Positions 44,733 to 53,199 are shown, counted from the stretch's first letter. The stretch is DNA of 64,000 bases from Chloroflexus aurantiacus J-10-fl (GCF_000018865.1 NC_010175.1:4402001-4466000); one strand, 5' to 3'. Numbers and translations: made by a program. The notes: generated by a model not told the origin, from the sequence alone.

Positions 44733-45699
44733 ACGGCATATCAGAGATGCGCATCAGCTTATCCCAGCGGTGGGTTGCCTCGATATAGCGTACCGTTCCC
44801 GAACGAGAACGCATAACCACGCTGTGCGTGCGGGCACCGCCACCAAAATATTCTACACCACGCAGAAACTCTCCCGACGTGATACCGGTTGCCGCGACAA
44901 CCACATTTTCGCCGCGCACCAGATCGCGGGTTGTCAGCACCTGTTTCGGGTCAAGACCCAGTTCAGCAAGACGCGCCCGCTCTTCATCGTTGCGGGGCCA
45001 GACCTTGCACTGAATCTCGCCACCCAGACATTTCAGCGCGGCGGCAGTCAACACCGCTTCGGGAGCACCACCGATTCCCATCAGAATATCTGCGGGCGGA
45101 TTTTCAATACTTGTCATAATACCGGCACTCACATCGCCGTGGGGAATTAACTTAATGCGAGCACCGATCTCACGAATTTGACGGATCAAATCCTTATGAC
45201 GTGGACGGTCGAGCACGACTACCGTCACATCTTCCACCTGTTTATTGAGGGTACGGGCAACGGCGCGGATATTGTAGGCAACCGGAGCATTGATGTCAAT
45301 CACTCCCTTTGCCCGTTCGCCAACGGCCAGCTTATCCATATACGGGATACCGCGCCAGTTATAGAACGAATGGCGTTCAGCGACGGCAACAATCGCGATA
45401 GCGCCGGGCATACCCTCAGCCAGCAGGGTCGTACCCTCGACCGGATCAACCGCTACATCAATCTCTTCCCCTTCGCCGTTTCCTACCCGCTCACCGATAT
45501 ACAACATCGGTGCCTCGTCCTTCTCCCCCTCGCCGATGACCACAATCCCGTTCATTGGCACGCTATTCAGCGCCATGCGCATGGCATCAACCGCGGCCTG
45601 ATCGGCGCTGTTTTTATCACCGCGACCCATCCAGCGTCCGGAGCGCAGAGCAGCAGCTTCAGTTGCGCGCACCAGATCCATCCCAAGGTTACGCTCCAT
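44722..45699 (-). CDS. glpX: Class II fructose-1,6-bisphosphatase
   Basis: 325 residues starting MERNLGMDLVRATEAAALRSGRWMGRGDKNSADQAAVDAMR, the GlpX signature. Metal-site residues lie in IGEGEKDEAPMLY and DVAVDPVEGTTLLAEG; the substrate-binding YIEATH lies at the C-terminus. It hydrolyses fructose-1,6-bisphosphate in gluconeogenesis, and also acts on sedoheptulose-bisphosphate in some phototrophs. It is the first gene of a five-gene minus-strand cluster. Confidence 0.96.
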   Translation of the reverse strand: MERNLGMDLVRATEAAALRSGRWMGRGDKNSADQAAVDAMRMALNSVPMNGIVVIGEGEKDEAPMLYIGERVGNGEGEEIDVAVDPVEGTTLLAEGMPGAIAIVAVAERHSFYNWRGIPYMDKLAVGERAKGVIDINAPVAYNIRAVARTLNKQVEDVTVVVLDRPRHKDLIRQIREIGARIKLIPHGDVSAGIMTSIENPPADILMGIGGAPEAVLTAAALKCLGGEIQCKVWPRNDEERARLAELGLDPKQVLTTRDLVRGENVVVAATGITSGEFLRGVEYFGGGARTHSVVMRSRSGTVRYIEATHRWDKLMRISDMPYAR

Positions 45700-45773
45700 C
45701 GCGCACCTCCATCCTCACACACCGGCAATCCCCTCGCAAAGGCGCGCCGGCTTGCGCCTTCCTGTTGTCCTGC

Positions 45774-45782
45774 ATTGTAGCA
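45774..45782 (-). promoter_or_regulatory. Extended -10 promoter of the glpX cluster
   Basis: On the minus strand TGCTACAAT lies about 75 bp ahead of the glpX ATG. Confidence 0.5.
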
Positions 45783-45819
45783 TAGAAGAACTGGTGACCT
45801 GCGAAGCGTAGAGCCTCTG

Positions 45820-46239
45820 CTATTTCTGGTTTTGATCACCGGTGATGATTGTGCTGCCACTGACATTCCCGCCAATCGCAACCGAACGGTTGCCGGAGGC
45901 GATGACGTTCACCCCGGCAGGCCGAATCTGACCCAACAGGCTTGTCAGTTCCGCCGCTAATGTAGGGTCGTCGGCTAGTAGTTTCTTGAGTTGTTGTCGG
46001 AATGTAGCCTGCGCATCAGGATCATTGGGTGTTTTGGCAACATCTTCTGCTGCTTCCTGGGCAGCAGCTTTACCGGCGATCTTCGGTTGCAGCTTCTGCC
46101 ATAACGCTTTCGCCCAGTTCCATCCCTCGGTACCCAGGTTCTTACCCGCCTCTTCGGCGGCAGTTTCACCGGCTTTGAGTAAATAGGGGAGAAAAGGGGC
46201 TAGAAAGGCGACCAGTTGTTGCAGCGCTTGTGGATCCAC
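45820..46239 (-). CDS. Small helical protein with Gly/Asn-rich repeat-like tail
   Basis: 139 residues. GTG 46239 is chosen because AGGAG lies 7 nt upstream; the frame is open to 46419. Residues 1-105 are helical (DPQALQQLVAFLAPFLPYLLKAGETAAEEAG, then QATFRQQLKKLLADDPTLAAELTSLL). The end, VNVIASGNRSVAIGGNVSGSTIITGDQNQK, is a short beta-like tail with the spaced GN motif seen at the termini of NTPase, TIR and WD40 proteins in Chloroflexota and cyanobacteria. In those families such tails may act as recruitment or amyloid-type signalling motifs (inference). No partner is adjacent. Confidence 0.7.
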   Translation of the reverse strand: MDPQALQQLVAFLAPFLPYLLKAGETAAEEAGKNLGTEGWNWAKALWQKLQPKIAGKAAAQEAAEDVAKTPNDPDAQATFRQQLKKLLADDPTLAAELTSLLGQIRPAGVNVIASGNRSVAIGGNVSGSTIITGDQNQK

Positions 46240-46360
46240 GGACGACTCCTGTGCTTCCTTCAGTTGGCAGATACGATGATGATTCATTATAGCTACTTTT
46301 ATCGCGGCTTGCGGCAAGAAAAACCGTGATCTTGTCCGATAGAGGTAGAACTTCTTTCCG

Positions 46361-46767
46361 ATCGATTGCCTTGCCCGCACGTCATGCGCGTGTTGTGGCG
46401 TTTGGAGTGCGGCAGCCATGCTGCCGCACCAGCCGTGCTTCGGGCCGGGCGCTTGTCACGCGGTTGACCGTGCTAGTCACGGGTATGCGGTGTGTGCTCG
46501 TCACGACTATAGAGTCCGTCAGTAAACGTGAGATAACGTCTAAGCAAGGGGGCTGACAACCATCTTCGCTGCCATCACACGCTGGATTGATTGCCTTGCT
46601 CGCTCATCATGCACGTGTCGCAGCGTTTGGAGTGCAGCAGCCATGCTGCCGCACCAGCCGTGCTTCGGGCCGGGCGCTTGTCACACTATTGACCGTGCTG
46701 GTCACGGGTATGCGGTGTGTGCTCGTCACGACCATAGAGTCCGTCAGTAGCATGAGATAACTTTTAG
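46361..46767. repeat. Two ~180-bp direct repeats with palindromic core
   Basis: Two copies lie 225 bp apart (about 46361-46540 and 46586-46767). Both run from GATTGCCTTG through GTTTGGAGTGC and the palindrome GGCAGCCATGCTGCC to GACCGTGCTNGTCACGGGTA and TAGAGTCCGTCAGTA. Further copies of the core lie near 50522 (inverted), 50835 and 63939 (inverted). The gene-free stretch 46240-46944 contains little else. Confidence 0.85.
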
Positions 46768-46888
46768 CATACACCCGCCACGTCGGTTGCGACCCGCCGT
46801 CGTGTCCTCTGTGGCCTGGTGGTTTTCATGTCGCCACCAGGTTCCAGCGAACGCTGCCTGCATCCAGTCACCGTGTGATTATTTTACA

Positions 46889-46897
46889 TGTTATAAT
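46889..46897 (+). promoter_or_regulatory. Extended -10 promoter of the ppa-nudix-ybeY unit
   Basis: TGTTATAAT lies 48 bp ahead of the ppa ATG. Confidence 0.6.
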
Positions 46898-46944
46898 CTT
46901 GCGGTAATAGGGCTTAAGATGCTGATGTACAAGTGAGGCTACCG

Positions 46945-47496
46945 ATGCAGAACCTATGGCACGATCTGGAACCCGGTCCAGACGTTCCGAATGTCATTCA
47001 TGTTGTAGTTGAAATTCCAAAGGGATCACGCAACAAATATGAATTTGACAAGCGGATTGGGGCATTCCGCCTTGATCGCGTGCTCTACTCTGCCGTGCAA
47101 TACCCCGGCGATTACGGCTTTATGCCGCAGACGTACTACGATGATGGCGATCCGCTCGACGTGCTGGTGATGACCAACCTGCCCACCTTCCCCGGTTGTA
47201 TTGTCGAAGCACGGCCACTGGGGTTGTTCCGTATGCTCGATAAGGGTGAGCCGGATGACAAAGTGCTCGCCGTGCTACAGTACGATCCCTTCTTCGCCGA
47301 CTACCACAACTACACGGCACTGCCGGCGCACTATCTGCGCGAAGTCGAGCACTTCTTTACCGTTTACAAAGACCTGGAGGGCTCACGGGTCGAACCGGTC
47401 GGCTGGGAGTCGGCGGATGTGGCTCGCGAGCGGATTCAGTACTCGATAGATCGCTACTGGGATATGCGCGCCGGTCGCGTGCTCAAACGTGCCTGA
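46945..47496 (+). CDS. ppa: Inorganic pyrophosphatase (family I)
   Basis: 183 residues. VVVEIPKGSRNKYEFDK, then YPGDYGFMPQTYYDDGDPLDVLVMTN, holds the aspartates that bind the metal ions of family I soluble pyrophosphatase. KVLAVLQYDPFFADYHN and HFFTVYKDLEG complete the family pattern. It hydrolyses pyrophosphate and drives biosynthetic reactions forward. ATG 46945 follows GTGAGG; GTG 46933 is less likely. It is the first gene of a three-gene unit with a nudix hydrolase and YbeY. Confidence 0.96.
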   Translation: MQNLWHDLEPGPDVPNVIHVVVEIPKGSRNKYEFDKRIGAFRLDRVLYSAVQYPGDYGFMPQTYYDDGDPLDVLVMTNLPTFPGCIVEARPLGLFRMLDKGEPDDKVLAVLQYDPFFADYHNYTALPAHYLREVEHFFTVYKDLEGSRVEPVGWESADVARERIQYSIDRYWDMRAGRVLKRA

Positions 47497-47500
47497 TCGG

Positions 47501-47965
47501 ATGGTCATGACTTCACGCCGTTCACTTTCGCATCGCACAGCCTATTCGGCGGGCGGTGTTATTTATCGGATTGTTGCCACGCAGATCGAAGTGGCACTGA
47601 TTGCAACCGATCGTGGTGAGCGTTGGGGGCTGCCCAAAGGGCACGTAAACCGGGGCGAAACCGCGGAGGCTGCGGCTGTGCGCGAAATAGCCGAAGAGAC
47701 CGGGCTTGAGGGCGTTGTGGAGCGGCATCTGGCGACAATTGAGTACTGGTTTCGCTCCGGTCATGGCCGGGTCCACAAGTATGTCGATCTGTTTCTGCTC
47801 CGCTATGAACGGGGTGAGGTGCGACCACAGATCGGCGAAGTTGACGATGCTCGCTGGTTCCCGCTCGATGAAGCGCTCCAGCGGGTTTCATTCGAGCGGG
47901 AACGTGATGTGCTGTTGTTGGCCCGGCAGGCACTCTGTGATGCGAGCGGTAATGCAAAGGTATGA
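47501..47965 (+). CDS. Nudix hydrolase
   Basis: 154 residues. The nudix box GHVNRGETAEAAAVREIAEETGLEG is complete (GX5EX7REUXEEXGU). SAGGVIYRI and RWGLPKGHV are typical of the Ap4A/MutT-like group. It cleaves a nucleoside diphosphate linked to another group; the substrate is not defined. The start is uncertain: GTG 47489 overlaps ppa, ATG 47501 and ATG 47507 are both possible. Its stop overlaps the ybeY start (ATGA). Confidence 0.9.
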   Translation: MVMTSRRSLSHRTAYSAGGVIYRIVATQIEVALIATDRGERWGLPKGHVNRGETAEAAAVREIAEETGLEGVVERHLATIEYWFRSGHGRVHKYVDLFLLRYERGEVRPQIGEVDDARWFPLDEALQRVSFERERDVLLLARQALCDASGNAKV

Positions 47966-48426
47966 TCTACACTATCGAAGTGCAACTGGATGAAGGTATC
48001 ACCGCCGATAGCGAGCTGGTTGAACGCGCTGCGGCGGCAGTGCTGGCCGCCGAGCAGATGCCGGAAGGCTGTGAGGTTGGAATTCGCATCACCACCGATG
48101 ATGAGCTTCACCGTCTGAATCGCGATTTTCGCGGGGTTGATGCGCCAACCGATGTTCTTTCGTTTGCCGATGATGGGCACGATAGCCGCTTTGTGGTCGC
48201 ACCGGATCAGCCACGCTACCTCGGCGATATTGCGATCTCGTACCAGCGGGTCCTGGCCCAGGCCGCCGAGTACGGCCACAGTCCGGCTCGCGAACTGGCG
48301 TATCTGACAGTGCATGGCGTTCTGCACCTGCTCGGCTACGACCACGAGCAAGGCCCCGCTGAAGCGGCACGCATGCGTACCCGCGAAGAAGAGATCATGA
48401 CTATCCTTGGTCTGCCACGCGAGTAG
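47962..48426 (+). CDS. ybeY: Endoribonuclease YbeY (rRNA maturation factor)
   Basis: 154 residues. HGVLHLLGYDHE is the zinc-binding motif (HxxxHxxGxxH). RDFRGVDAPTDVLSFADD is the second conserved region. YbeY acts in 16S rRNA 3' processing and ribosome quality control. It overlaps the nudix gene by four bases. Confidence 0.95.
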   Translation: MIYTIEVQLDEGITADSELVERAAAAVLAAEQMPEGCEVGIRITTDDELHRLNRDFRGVDAPTDVLSFADDGHDSRFVVAPDQPRYLGDIAISYQRVLAQAAEYGHSPARELAYLTVHGVLHLLGYDHEQGPAEAARMRTREEEIMTILGLPRE

Positions 48427-48553
48427 TATCTGTTTCACGGATGATATTTGTGTTGGAATGGGGGTGGAAGGCATTCCTTCCGCCCTCATTGCATGTCACT
48501 CGCCTATCGCTGATTGCGGTTCGCTGACCGATCAAACCCGCCAATTCACCTGC

Positions 48554-48742
48554 CTAGCGCCGGTGTCGGCCAAAGATCATGTCAACGCCGTAGTCGATTA
48601 CCAGATAGAGACCAACCGCCAGCAGCAGTAATCCCCACCACGGCATCTGCAAAAAGATCACAATATGCAGGCGCGACCAGATCAACCAAAAGACGAACAA
48701 GATGATCAACGTACTGATGAGTGAACGAATCTGACGTGTCAT
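48554..48742 (-). CDS. Small membrane protein
   Basis: 62 residues: MTRQIRSLISTLIILFVFWLIWSRLHIVIFLQMPWWGLLLLAVGLYLVIDYGVDMIFGRHRR. Two membrane helices are visible, with a basic C-terminus. CGGAGC lies upstream of the ATG at 48742; a longer frame to 48889 is less likely. I do not recognise the family. Confidence 0.6.
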   Translation of the reverse strand: MTRQIRSLISTLIILFVFWLIWSRLHIVIFLQMPWWGLLLLAVGLYLVIDYGVDMIFGRHRR

Positions 48743-48861
48743 AAGCTCCGATCCTGCTCTGGTGCCACTACCGTGGCAGTGCTTGCCGTTTGCCGCCGAA
48801 ACCTGGTGTACCTCATTCAACCTGCTGGCGTATGTCACATGATCTGTACATGCGTTTTCAA

Positions 48862-48952
48862 GGGAATTATTCCCCATCTTTTGCATCATGTAGTACTACG
48901 CTATTTTGATACTAATAGCCTATTGCTAACCATCCTTTCAGGCAGATACATT
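48862..48952 (+). promoter_or_regulatory. Palindrome and possible promoter before the coiled-coil gene
   Basis: GGGAAT-T-ATTCCC (48862-48874) is a perfect 13-bp palindrome. Downstream, TTGCTA (48923-48928) and TACATT (48947-48952) are 18 bp apart and could be the promoter, about 40 bp ahead of the ATG at 48996. Confidence 0.4.
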
Positions 48953-48995
48953 ATGACCAGTATTCGTTCAGTTTTCATTGTTGCGGAGGAGACCA

Positions 48996-49886
48996 ATGCC
49001 ACTGCCTTTCATCCCTCTCATTTTGTTGGGTGGCTCGGTAATTGCCGGCATCAAGGGCGCCGTTGATACTTTCTCTGCCATTCAACAGATCAACGAACTA
49101 CAAGAGGCGTACAACGAGCGACGAGCTGAATACGAAGAACGTAGAGCAGAGTACGAAAAAGCTCACAATCGCCTTGTTGTTCGTATGAATGAACTCAACG
49201 ATCTGCGCCTGCGTGCATATGATACGATCAAAGAAGCTGCTGAGTTTCTGAAACGGGCAAAAGTCAAGAAGCGACATCTTGCTGAACGAATTGCCAGGCC
49301 GCGTCTGGAACAACCCGACAATTGGCAAGGTGCCCACGTTGATCCCATCGAGGCATTTCAGGCTGTGCTTAAAGCGGGTGGGGCCGGCACAGCAACAGCC
49401 GCAACGGTCTACAGCACTGTTGGCACTTTGGGTGTCGCCTCAACCGGTACAGCGATCAGCACGTTGAGTGGAGCCGCTGCCACCAATGCGACACTGGCCT
49501 GGCTGGGTGGAGGTGCGCTGGCTGCCGGTGGTGGCGGGATGGCACTCGGTACGGCTGTGCTCGGCGGATTGGTTGCCGGTCCGGCCCTGTTGACTGCCGG
49601 TTTCTTCGCCCAGGGAACAGTTGCTCAGATTAAAACTAAAGTCGAACGACAGATCGCAGAGATGGGAGCCGCTGAAGAGGAGATGCAAAATCGCATTGCT
49701 GAATACAAGGTTATTCAAGACCGTATCGAAGAGCTGGAGATGACGATCAAGCAGATGAACGCTACCCTGACCGACATGCTCGCCACTGCCGATCCGAACC
49801 GTGATCAAGACCTGTTTGAGATAGCAAGGGTTGCGAAGGGGCTGGCTGAGGCCATTGATGTGAAGACATTACCACAGGCAGCCTGA
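48996..49886 (+). CDS. Coiled-coil protein with central glycine-rich membrane region, unknown family
   Basis: 296 residues behind GGAGGAG. The N-terminus is hydrophobic (PLPFIPLILLGGSVIAGIKGAVDTF). Residues about 28-95 form a charged coiled coil with a repeated ERRAEYE heptad. Residues about 120-205 are an Ala/Gly/Thr-rich hydrophobic stretch (LAWLGGGALAAGGGGMALGTAVLGGLVAGPALLTAG) with glycine-zipper spacing. Residues about 208-262 are a second coiled coil. The coil-hydrophobic hairpin-coil layout resembles alpha-helical pore-forming proteins, but I see no sequence match to a named toxin. It is followed after 15 bp by a small helical protein gene. Confidence 0.75.
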   Translation: MPLPFIPLILLGGSVIAGIKGAVDTFSAIQQINELQEAYNERRAEYEERRAEYEKAHNRLVVRMNELNDLRLRAYDTIKEAAEFLKRAKVKKRHLAERIARPRLEQPDNWQGAHVDPIEAFQAVLKAGGAGTATAATVYSTVGTLGVASTGTAISTLSGAAATNATLAWLGGGALAAGGGGMALGTAVLGGLVAGPALLTAGFFAQGTVAQIKTKVERQIAEMGAAEEEMQNRIAEYKVIQDRIEELEMTIKQMNATLTDMLATADPNRDQDLFEIARVAKGLAEAIDVKTLPQAA

Positions 49887-49901
49887 GACAGAGGAATAAC
49901 T

Positions 49902-50300
49902 ATGAGCAATCCTGCACAGCATATTATTCGATACGCCGCTCGCCAGGTGCCCGCGCTCGACGCCATCTCGGTCATTACCGCCTTTACCGAGACACTTAAG
50001 ATTATCCAGGCCGAAGAGACAAAGCGTGCGCAGATTGCGGCGCAGCGCGATGTGTTGATCGAGGCGCTTGAGATCGAGCGCGAGGTTATGCTGGCCTACT
50101 TTGAGCAGCGCTTCGCCGAGCGCCGGCAAGCCCTTGACCGCTTCTTTCTCCTGCTGGATTACGGTGTCACCCACCACGATACGGCGAGTATCGATGCTGC
50201 GCTCACCGGTATTCTTGGCATTATTCAAGACAATCCGCTACGTGATTTTGAGACGTTCAAAAAGTGTATGGCGCGCCCGGATTTTATAATTGAATTGTGA
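49902..50300 (+). CDS. Small helical protein, partner of the coiled-coil protein
   Basis: 132 residues, no signal peptide. The middle (TLKIIQAEETKRAQIAAQRDVLIEALEIEREVMLAYFEQRFAERRQALDRFFLLLDYGV) is a long charged helix, followed by DTASIDAALTGILGIIQDNPLRDFETFKKCM. I do not recognise a named family. The 15-bp gap and shared terminator hairpin show it is one unit with the upstream gene; it may be a chaperone, immunity or regulatory partner (inference). Confidence 0.75.
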   Translation: MSNPAQHIIRYAARQVPALDAISVITAFTETLKIIQAEETKRAQIAAQRDVLIEALEIEREVMLAYFEQRFAERRQALDRFFLLLDYGVTHHDTASIDAALTGILGIIQDNPLRDFETFKKCMARPDFIIEL

Positions 50301-50344
50301 TTGTGTTTCCGGCGAGCGACCGGCAGCGGAGAGATGAATGTATG

Positions 50345-50378
50345 ACGCCAGGGGACATTAGCCATTGCCCCCTGGCGT
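50345..50378 (+). terminator. Hairpin terminator after the two-gene unit
   Basis: ACGCCAGGGG (50345-50354) pairs perfectly with CCCCTGGCGT (50369-50378), 45 bp after the stop codon. Confidence 0.55.
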
Positions 50379-50497
50379 CGTTCATGCTGCTCGTGAGGTA
50401 GAACCGGTTTCAAAAACATCTACCATTGCCGGCAGATTCTACGATTGTAACGAGCACAGCCGGCATCCTCGTGACCAAATCGGTTCAACAGCGGGCC

Positions 50498-50560
50498 ACG
50501 CGCCGGATTGTGAGCACGGCTGGCGCGGTAGCACGGCTGCCGCACTCCATACGCTGCGCC
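50498..50560 (-). repeat. Dispersed GGCAGC palindrome repeat, inverted copy
   Basis: The reverse complement reads GGAGTGCGGCAGCCGTGC and CAGCCGTGCTCAC, matching the repeats at 46.4 and 46.6 kb. A near-identical inverted copy lies at 63908-63965, sharing CGCGCCGGAT and GTGAGCACGGCTGG. Confidence 0.75.
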
Positions 50561-50618
50561 ACATCCTCTGTGGTGACCAACGCACCTCAACCCCCGTTAT
50601 CATCCCCGCTCACTTCCG

Positions 50619-50807
50619 CTACAGTTCCATCCTTTCCGTGCGCTCCCCCGCCAGCCGCACCACCTCGCCCCAGCTCTGCACCAGCGCATTGTACGACAGC
50701 GCCTCATCAGCCCACTTCTTGCGCTCGCAGATGCTGTACAGGCGGTAGGCCAGCTCACGGGCCACCGCGGTGCCATCACGTGCTGGATTGATTGCCTTTT
50801 CCGCCCA
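50619..50807 (-). pseudogene. Remnant of a DUF1156-type DNA methylase (C-terminal end)
   Basis: On the minus strand the frame starting after a stop at 50808 reads WAEKAINPARDGTAVARELA and then YRLYSICERKKWADEALSYN, ending ALVQSWGEVVRLAGERTERMEL and a TAG at 50619-50621. The LAYRLY-CERK-W-EA-YN-LV-SW pattern is the C-terminus of DUF1156 adenine-specific DNA methylases as I recall them. Nothing else of the gene is present. The fragment borders a dispersed repeat at its 5' side, which suggests a deletion or rearrangement there. Confidence 0.65.
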
Positions 50808-50870
50808 TTATGGGCCTGTCGCGTCGTTTGGCGTGCGGCAGCCACGCTGCCGCACCAGTCGTGCGAATGC
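50772..50870. repeat. Dispersed GGCAGC palindrome repeat, direct copy
   Basis: Shares GCCATCAC, GCTGGATTGATTGCCTT and GTGCGGCAGCCACGCTGCC with the repeat at 46570-46655. Its start touches the DUF1156 remnant. Confidence 0.75.
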
Positions 50871-50916
50871 AGGTTCCCTGCAGTGGTCAGGTCATTCGCC
50901 CACGTAAACTGCGCGC

Positions 50917-52053
50917 CTACTCCCAATCATCTTCTTCTGCCGGTAGCGGTGGATGTGTCGCCGGGCCGGCAACCCGGATATGCTCGCAAATGGTTGCCCG
51001 TTGGCCGAGGACAAAGACGCGGTGCCGGGCGGTGGCGCGTAGGGTCGGGGCAGCGTGGGCACGTGCCCGATCAAGCAGGTGCTGATCCGCAACGAGAGTA
51101 ACGAGACGGCCACCGGGTTTGAGCACGCGGGCAATCTGTTGCAAGACATCGCGGTACAGTTCGGCCAGGTCGTCGCCTTCGTTGATCTGGTTGCCAAACG
51201 GCAAATTGACGGCTACTTTGTTGACGCTGGCATCGGGCAATGGCAGTCTGGCGGCGTTCCAGCGCCGAATTTGGATCTGGCCGCGTATCTGGCGCAGGTT
51301 GGTGTTCATTGCCGAGACCGCCGCCGGGCTGATGTCACCACCGTAGAGCGCAGTAAATGGCCCGGCTGCCGCTCGTTCGAGGAGCAGTGTGCCGGCACCG
51401 GCCATCGGATCGAGAAAAATATCATCAGCCTGCGGATAGGTGAGCATCACCATTGCGGCTGCCAGCGCCGGGCGCAGCGAGGCCGGCAGGTGTGCAGCCT
51501 TGTCGCGCAGACGCATTGAAGCGTCTGAAAGGCGAATCGCGACGATCAACTCCTGCTCGAACAGCGTCGCCCAGACTTCCAGATCGGCGTCTTCATCAAC
51601 CGGCTGCCAGCGTCCGGGCCAGCCATCGCGGATAGCGTCGGCGACAGCCCTACCCACATCGCGGCGGTGGAAGCTGTGTTTTCCGACCATACGGGTCACA
51701 ACCCGAAAACTGCCGTTTCGTTTGCCGCCGTTGAAACGTCGCCATAGCTCTAGCGCCGGCTTAATCGCTTCTTCGTTGCGGGTGGCGGCGTGAATCTGGC
51801 GTAGTCCCCGTTCGTCGGGAGCAATTTTGAAGCCGCGTGCAGCGACCACGAAGACATCCTCGATGGTACGCAGCGCTAGCAACGAGCGGGGTGAGCCACG
51901 ATAGTCGGTTAAGATCAGGTCGTTGCGCGCCGGCACCGCACGCACGCCGATCTGACGTGGTGCGGGACGGTCTGTCTCCGGGCGAATGGTCTGTTCGACT
52001 TCGCGCCAGGTCAGCGCAGCCAGGCCGGGAATGGTTTGTAATACGTAGAGCAT
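50917..52053 (-). CDS. THUMP-domain class I RNA methyltransferase (Trm14/RlmL-like)
   Basis: 378 residues. The N-terminal half is a THUMP-type RNA-binding region (about residues 60-180, with FRVVTRMVGKHSFHRRDVGRAVADAI). The methyltransferase domain has DPMAGAGTLLLERAAA as motif I and VNLPFGNQ as the N-L/P-P-F/Y-G catalytic motif for N2-guanine methylation. It probably makes m2G in tRNA or rRNA. Lies upstream of nothing on its strand; the M20 peptidase gene precedes it by 15 bp. Confidence 0.88.
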   Translation of the reverse strand: MLYVLQTIPGLAALTWREVEQTIRPETDRPAPRQIGVRAVPARNDLILTDYRGSPRSLLALRTIEDVFVVAARGFKIAPDERGLRQIHAATRNEEAIKPALELWRRFNGGKRNGSFRVVTRMVGKHSFHRRDVGRAVADAIRDGWPGRWQPVDEDADLEVWATLFEQELIVAIRLSDASMRLRDKAAHLPASLRPALAAAMVMLTYPQADDIFLDPMAGAGTLLLERAAAGPFTALYGGDISPAAVSAMNTNLRQIRGQIQIRRWNAARLPLPDASVNKVAVNLPFGNQINEGDDLAELYRDVLQQIARVLKPGGRLVTLVADQHLLDRARAHAAPTLRATARHRVFVLGQRATICEHIRVAGPATHPPLPAEEDDWE

Positions 52054-52068
52054 ATGAAGGTCGTCATC

Positions 52069-53157
52069 CTACATGGTGTCGATATAATCGAGAATAATCT
52101 GGTACAGGCTCGTCAGACTGGCAATCTCTACCCACTCCTCTGCCGAATGCAGGCCGGCCCCAACCGGGCCGAGGCAGATGGCAGGGATGCCAATGTGCGA
52201 ATAGTAACGGGCATCGGTCGCAAAATGTTCGCGGTAGAAACGGGGGGTGTGGCCGATATGCCGTTCGACGATGTCGGCAATGCGCCCGACTTCCTGGTGT
52301 TCGGGATCGGTGCGCAGGCCGGCACTGGCCATGACACTGATGAATTCGGCGTCGGGAAACGCTGCCGCCAGATCGGCTTGAATCGTCTCCGGTGTGGTGT
52401 CAGCCGTCCAGCGAATATCAAACGTAACCAGCGCCTCTGCCGGCACCTGATTCCGCGAACCTGCCCCCATGCGAATCTCGGTTGGTGTTACCGACGTTCG
52501 CCAATCGTGAGGGCCAGTTGGTGGTGGGTAGCGCTCGCTTATCGCTTGAATGCCCTGCATCAGTCGGTAGACAGGGTTATCGCCTTCCCAGGGCCGTGAT
52601 CCATGAGCAGCTCGACCGGGAATGCGCAACTGTGCCCACATCCCGCCTTTGTGCTCGAACATAATCCCCAGGTCGGTTGGTTCCAGGCAGAGCATAAAGT
52701 CGCAGTGCCATCCTTCATCGCGCAACCGACCGGTGCCGTGGCGTCCACCAATCTCTTCGTCGGTGACGAATTGAAAACCGACATCCGGCGGATTGGGCCG
52801 TTGAGCCAGATCGCGGATCAGGCGCATCATCACGGCAATGCTGCCCTTCATATCCTGACTGCCACGGCCATAGATGCGGCCATCACGCACCTCTGGTACG
52901 AACTGTGCCGGCTGTCCAACCACGACATCCAGATGTCCGTTGAGCATCAGACGCGGCGAGCGCGTGGGTTGCAGCGTAACGACCAGCGCCGGCTTGTCGG
53001 CTACACAGCTCTTTTCGATCTGGATGCCCGGAACGTCGGCAAGATAATCGGCGACATAATCTATCGCCGCCTGTAACTGATCGGGACGGTCGGCAATCGT
53101 CTCAAAACGGATCAGGTCGCAGGTGAGACGAATCAATTCATCACGAAGTTCAGTCAT
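52069..53157 (-). CDS. M20-family metallopeptidase (ArgE/DapE-like)
   Basis: 362 residues. LMLNGHLDVV and FVTDEEIGGRHGTG hold the metal ligands and the catalytic Glu; GRAAHGSRPWEGDNP begins the dimerisation domain. The family removes acyl groups or cleaves dipeptides: acetylornithine deacetylase, succinyl-diaminopimelate desuccinylase or carboxypeptidase. The exact substrate cannot be told. Probably co-transcribed with the THUMP methyltransferase. Confidence 0.88.
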   Translation of the reverse strand: MTELRDELIRLTCDLIRFETIADRPDQLQAAIDYVADYLADVPGIQIEKSCVADKPALVVTLQPTRSPRLMLNGHLDVVVGQPAQFVPEVRDGRIYGRGSQDMKGSIAVMMRLIRDLAQRPNPPDVGFQFVTDEEIGGRHGTGRLRDEGWHCDFMLCLEPTDLGIMFEHKGGMWAQLRIPGRAAHGSRPWEGDNPVYRLMQGIQAISERYPPPTGPHDWRTSVTPTEIRMGAGSRNQVPAEALVTFDIRWTADTTPETIQADLAAAFPDAEFISVMASAGLRTDPEHQEVGRIADIVERHIGHTPRFYREHFATDARYYSHIGIPAICLGPVGAGLHSAEEWVEIASLTSLYQIILDYIDTM

Positions 53158-53178
53158 ACGCTTGCTCTCGGTGTGATG

Positions 53179-53199
53179 GCGATTGCTACAGGCAATCGC
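53179..53199. terminator. Small perfect hairpin between the SDR and M20 genes
   Basis: GCGATTGC and GCAATCGC pair perfectly around five bases. It lies 120 bp after the SDR stop and 20 bp before the M20 ATG. A role as terminator is possible, no T tract. Confidence 0.35.
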
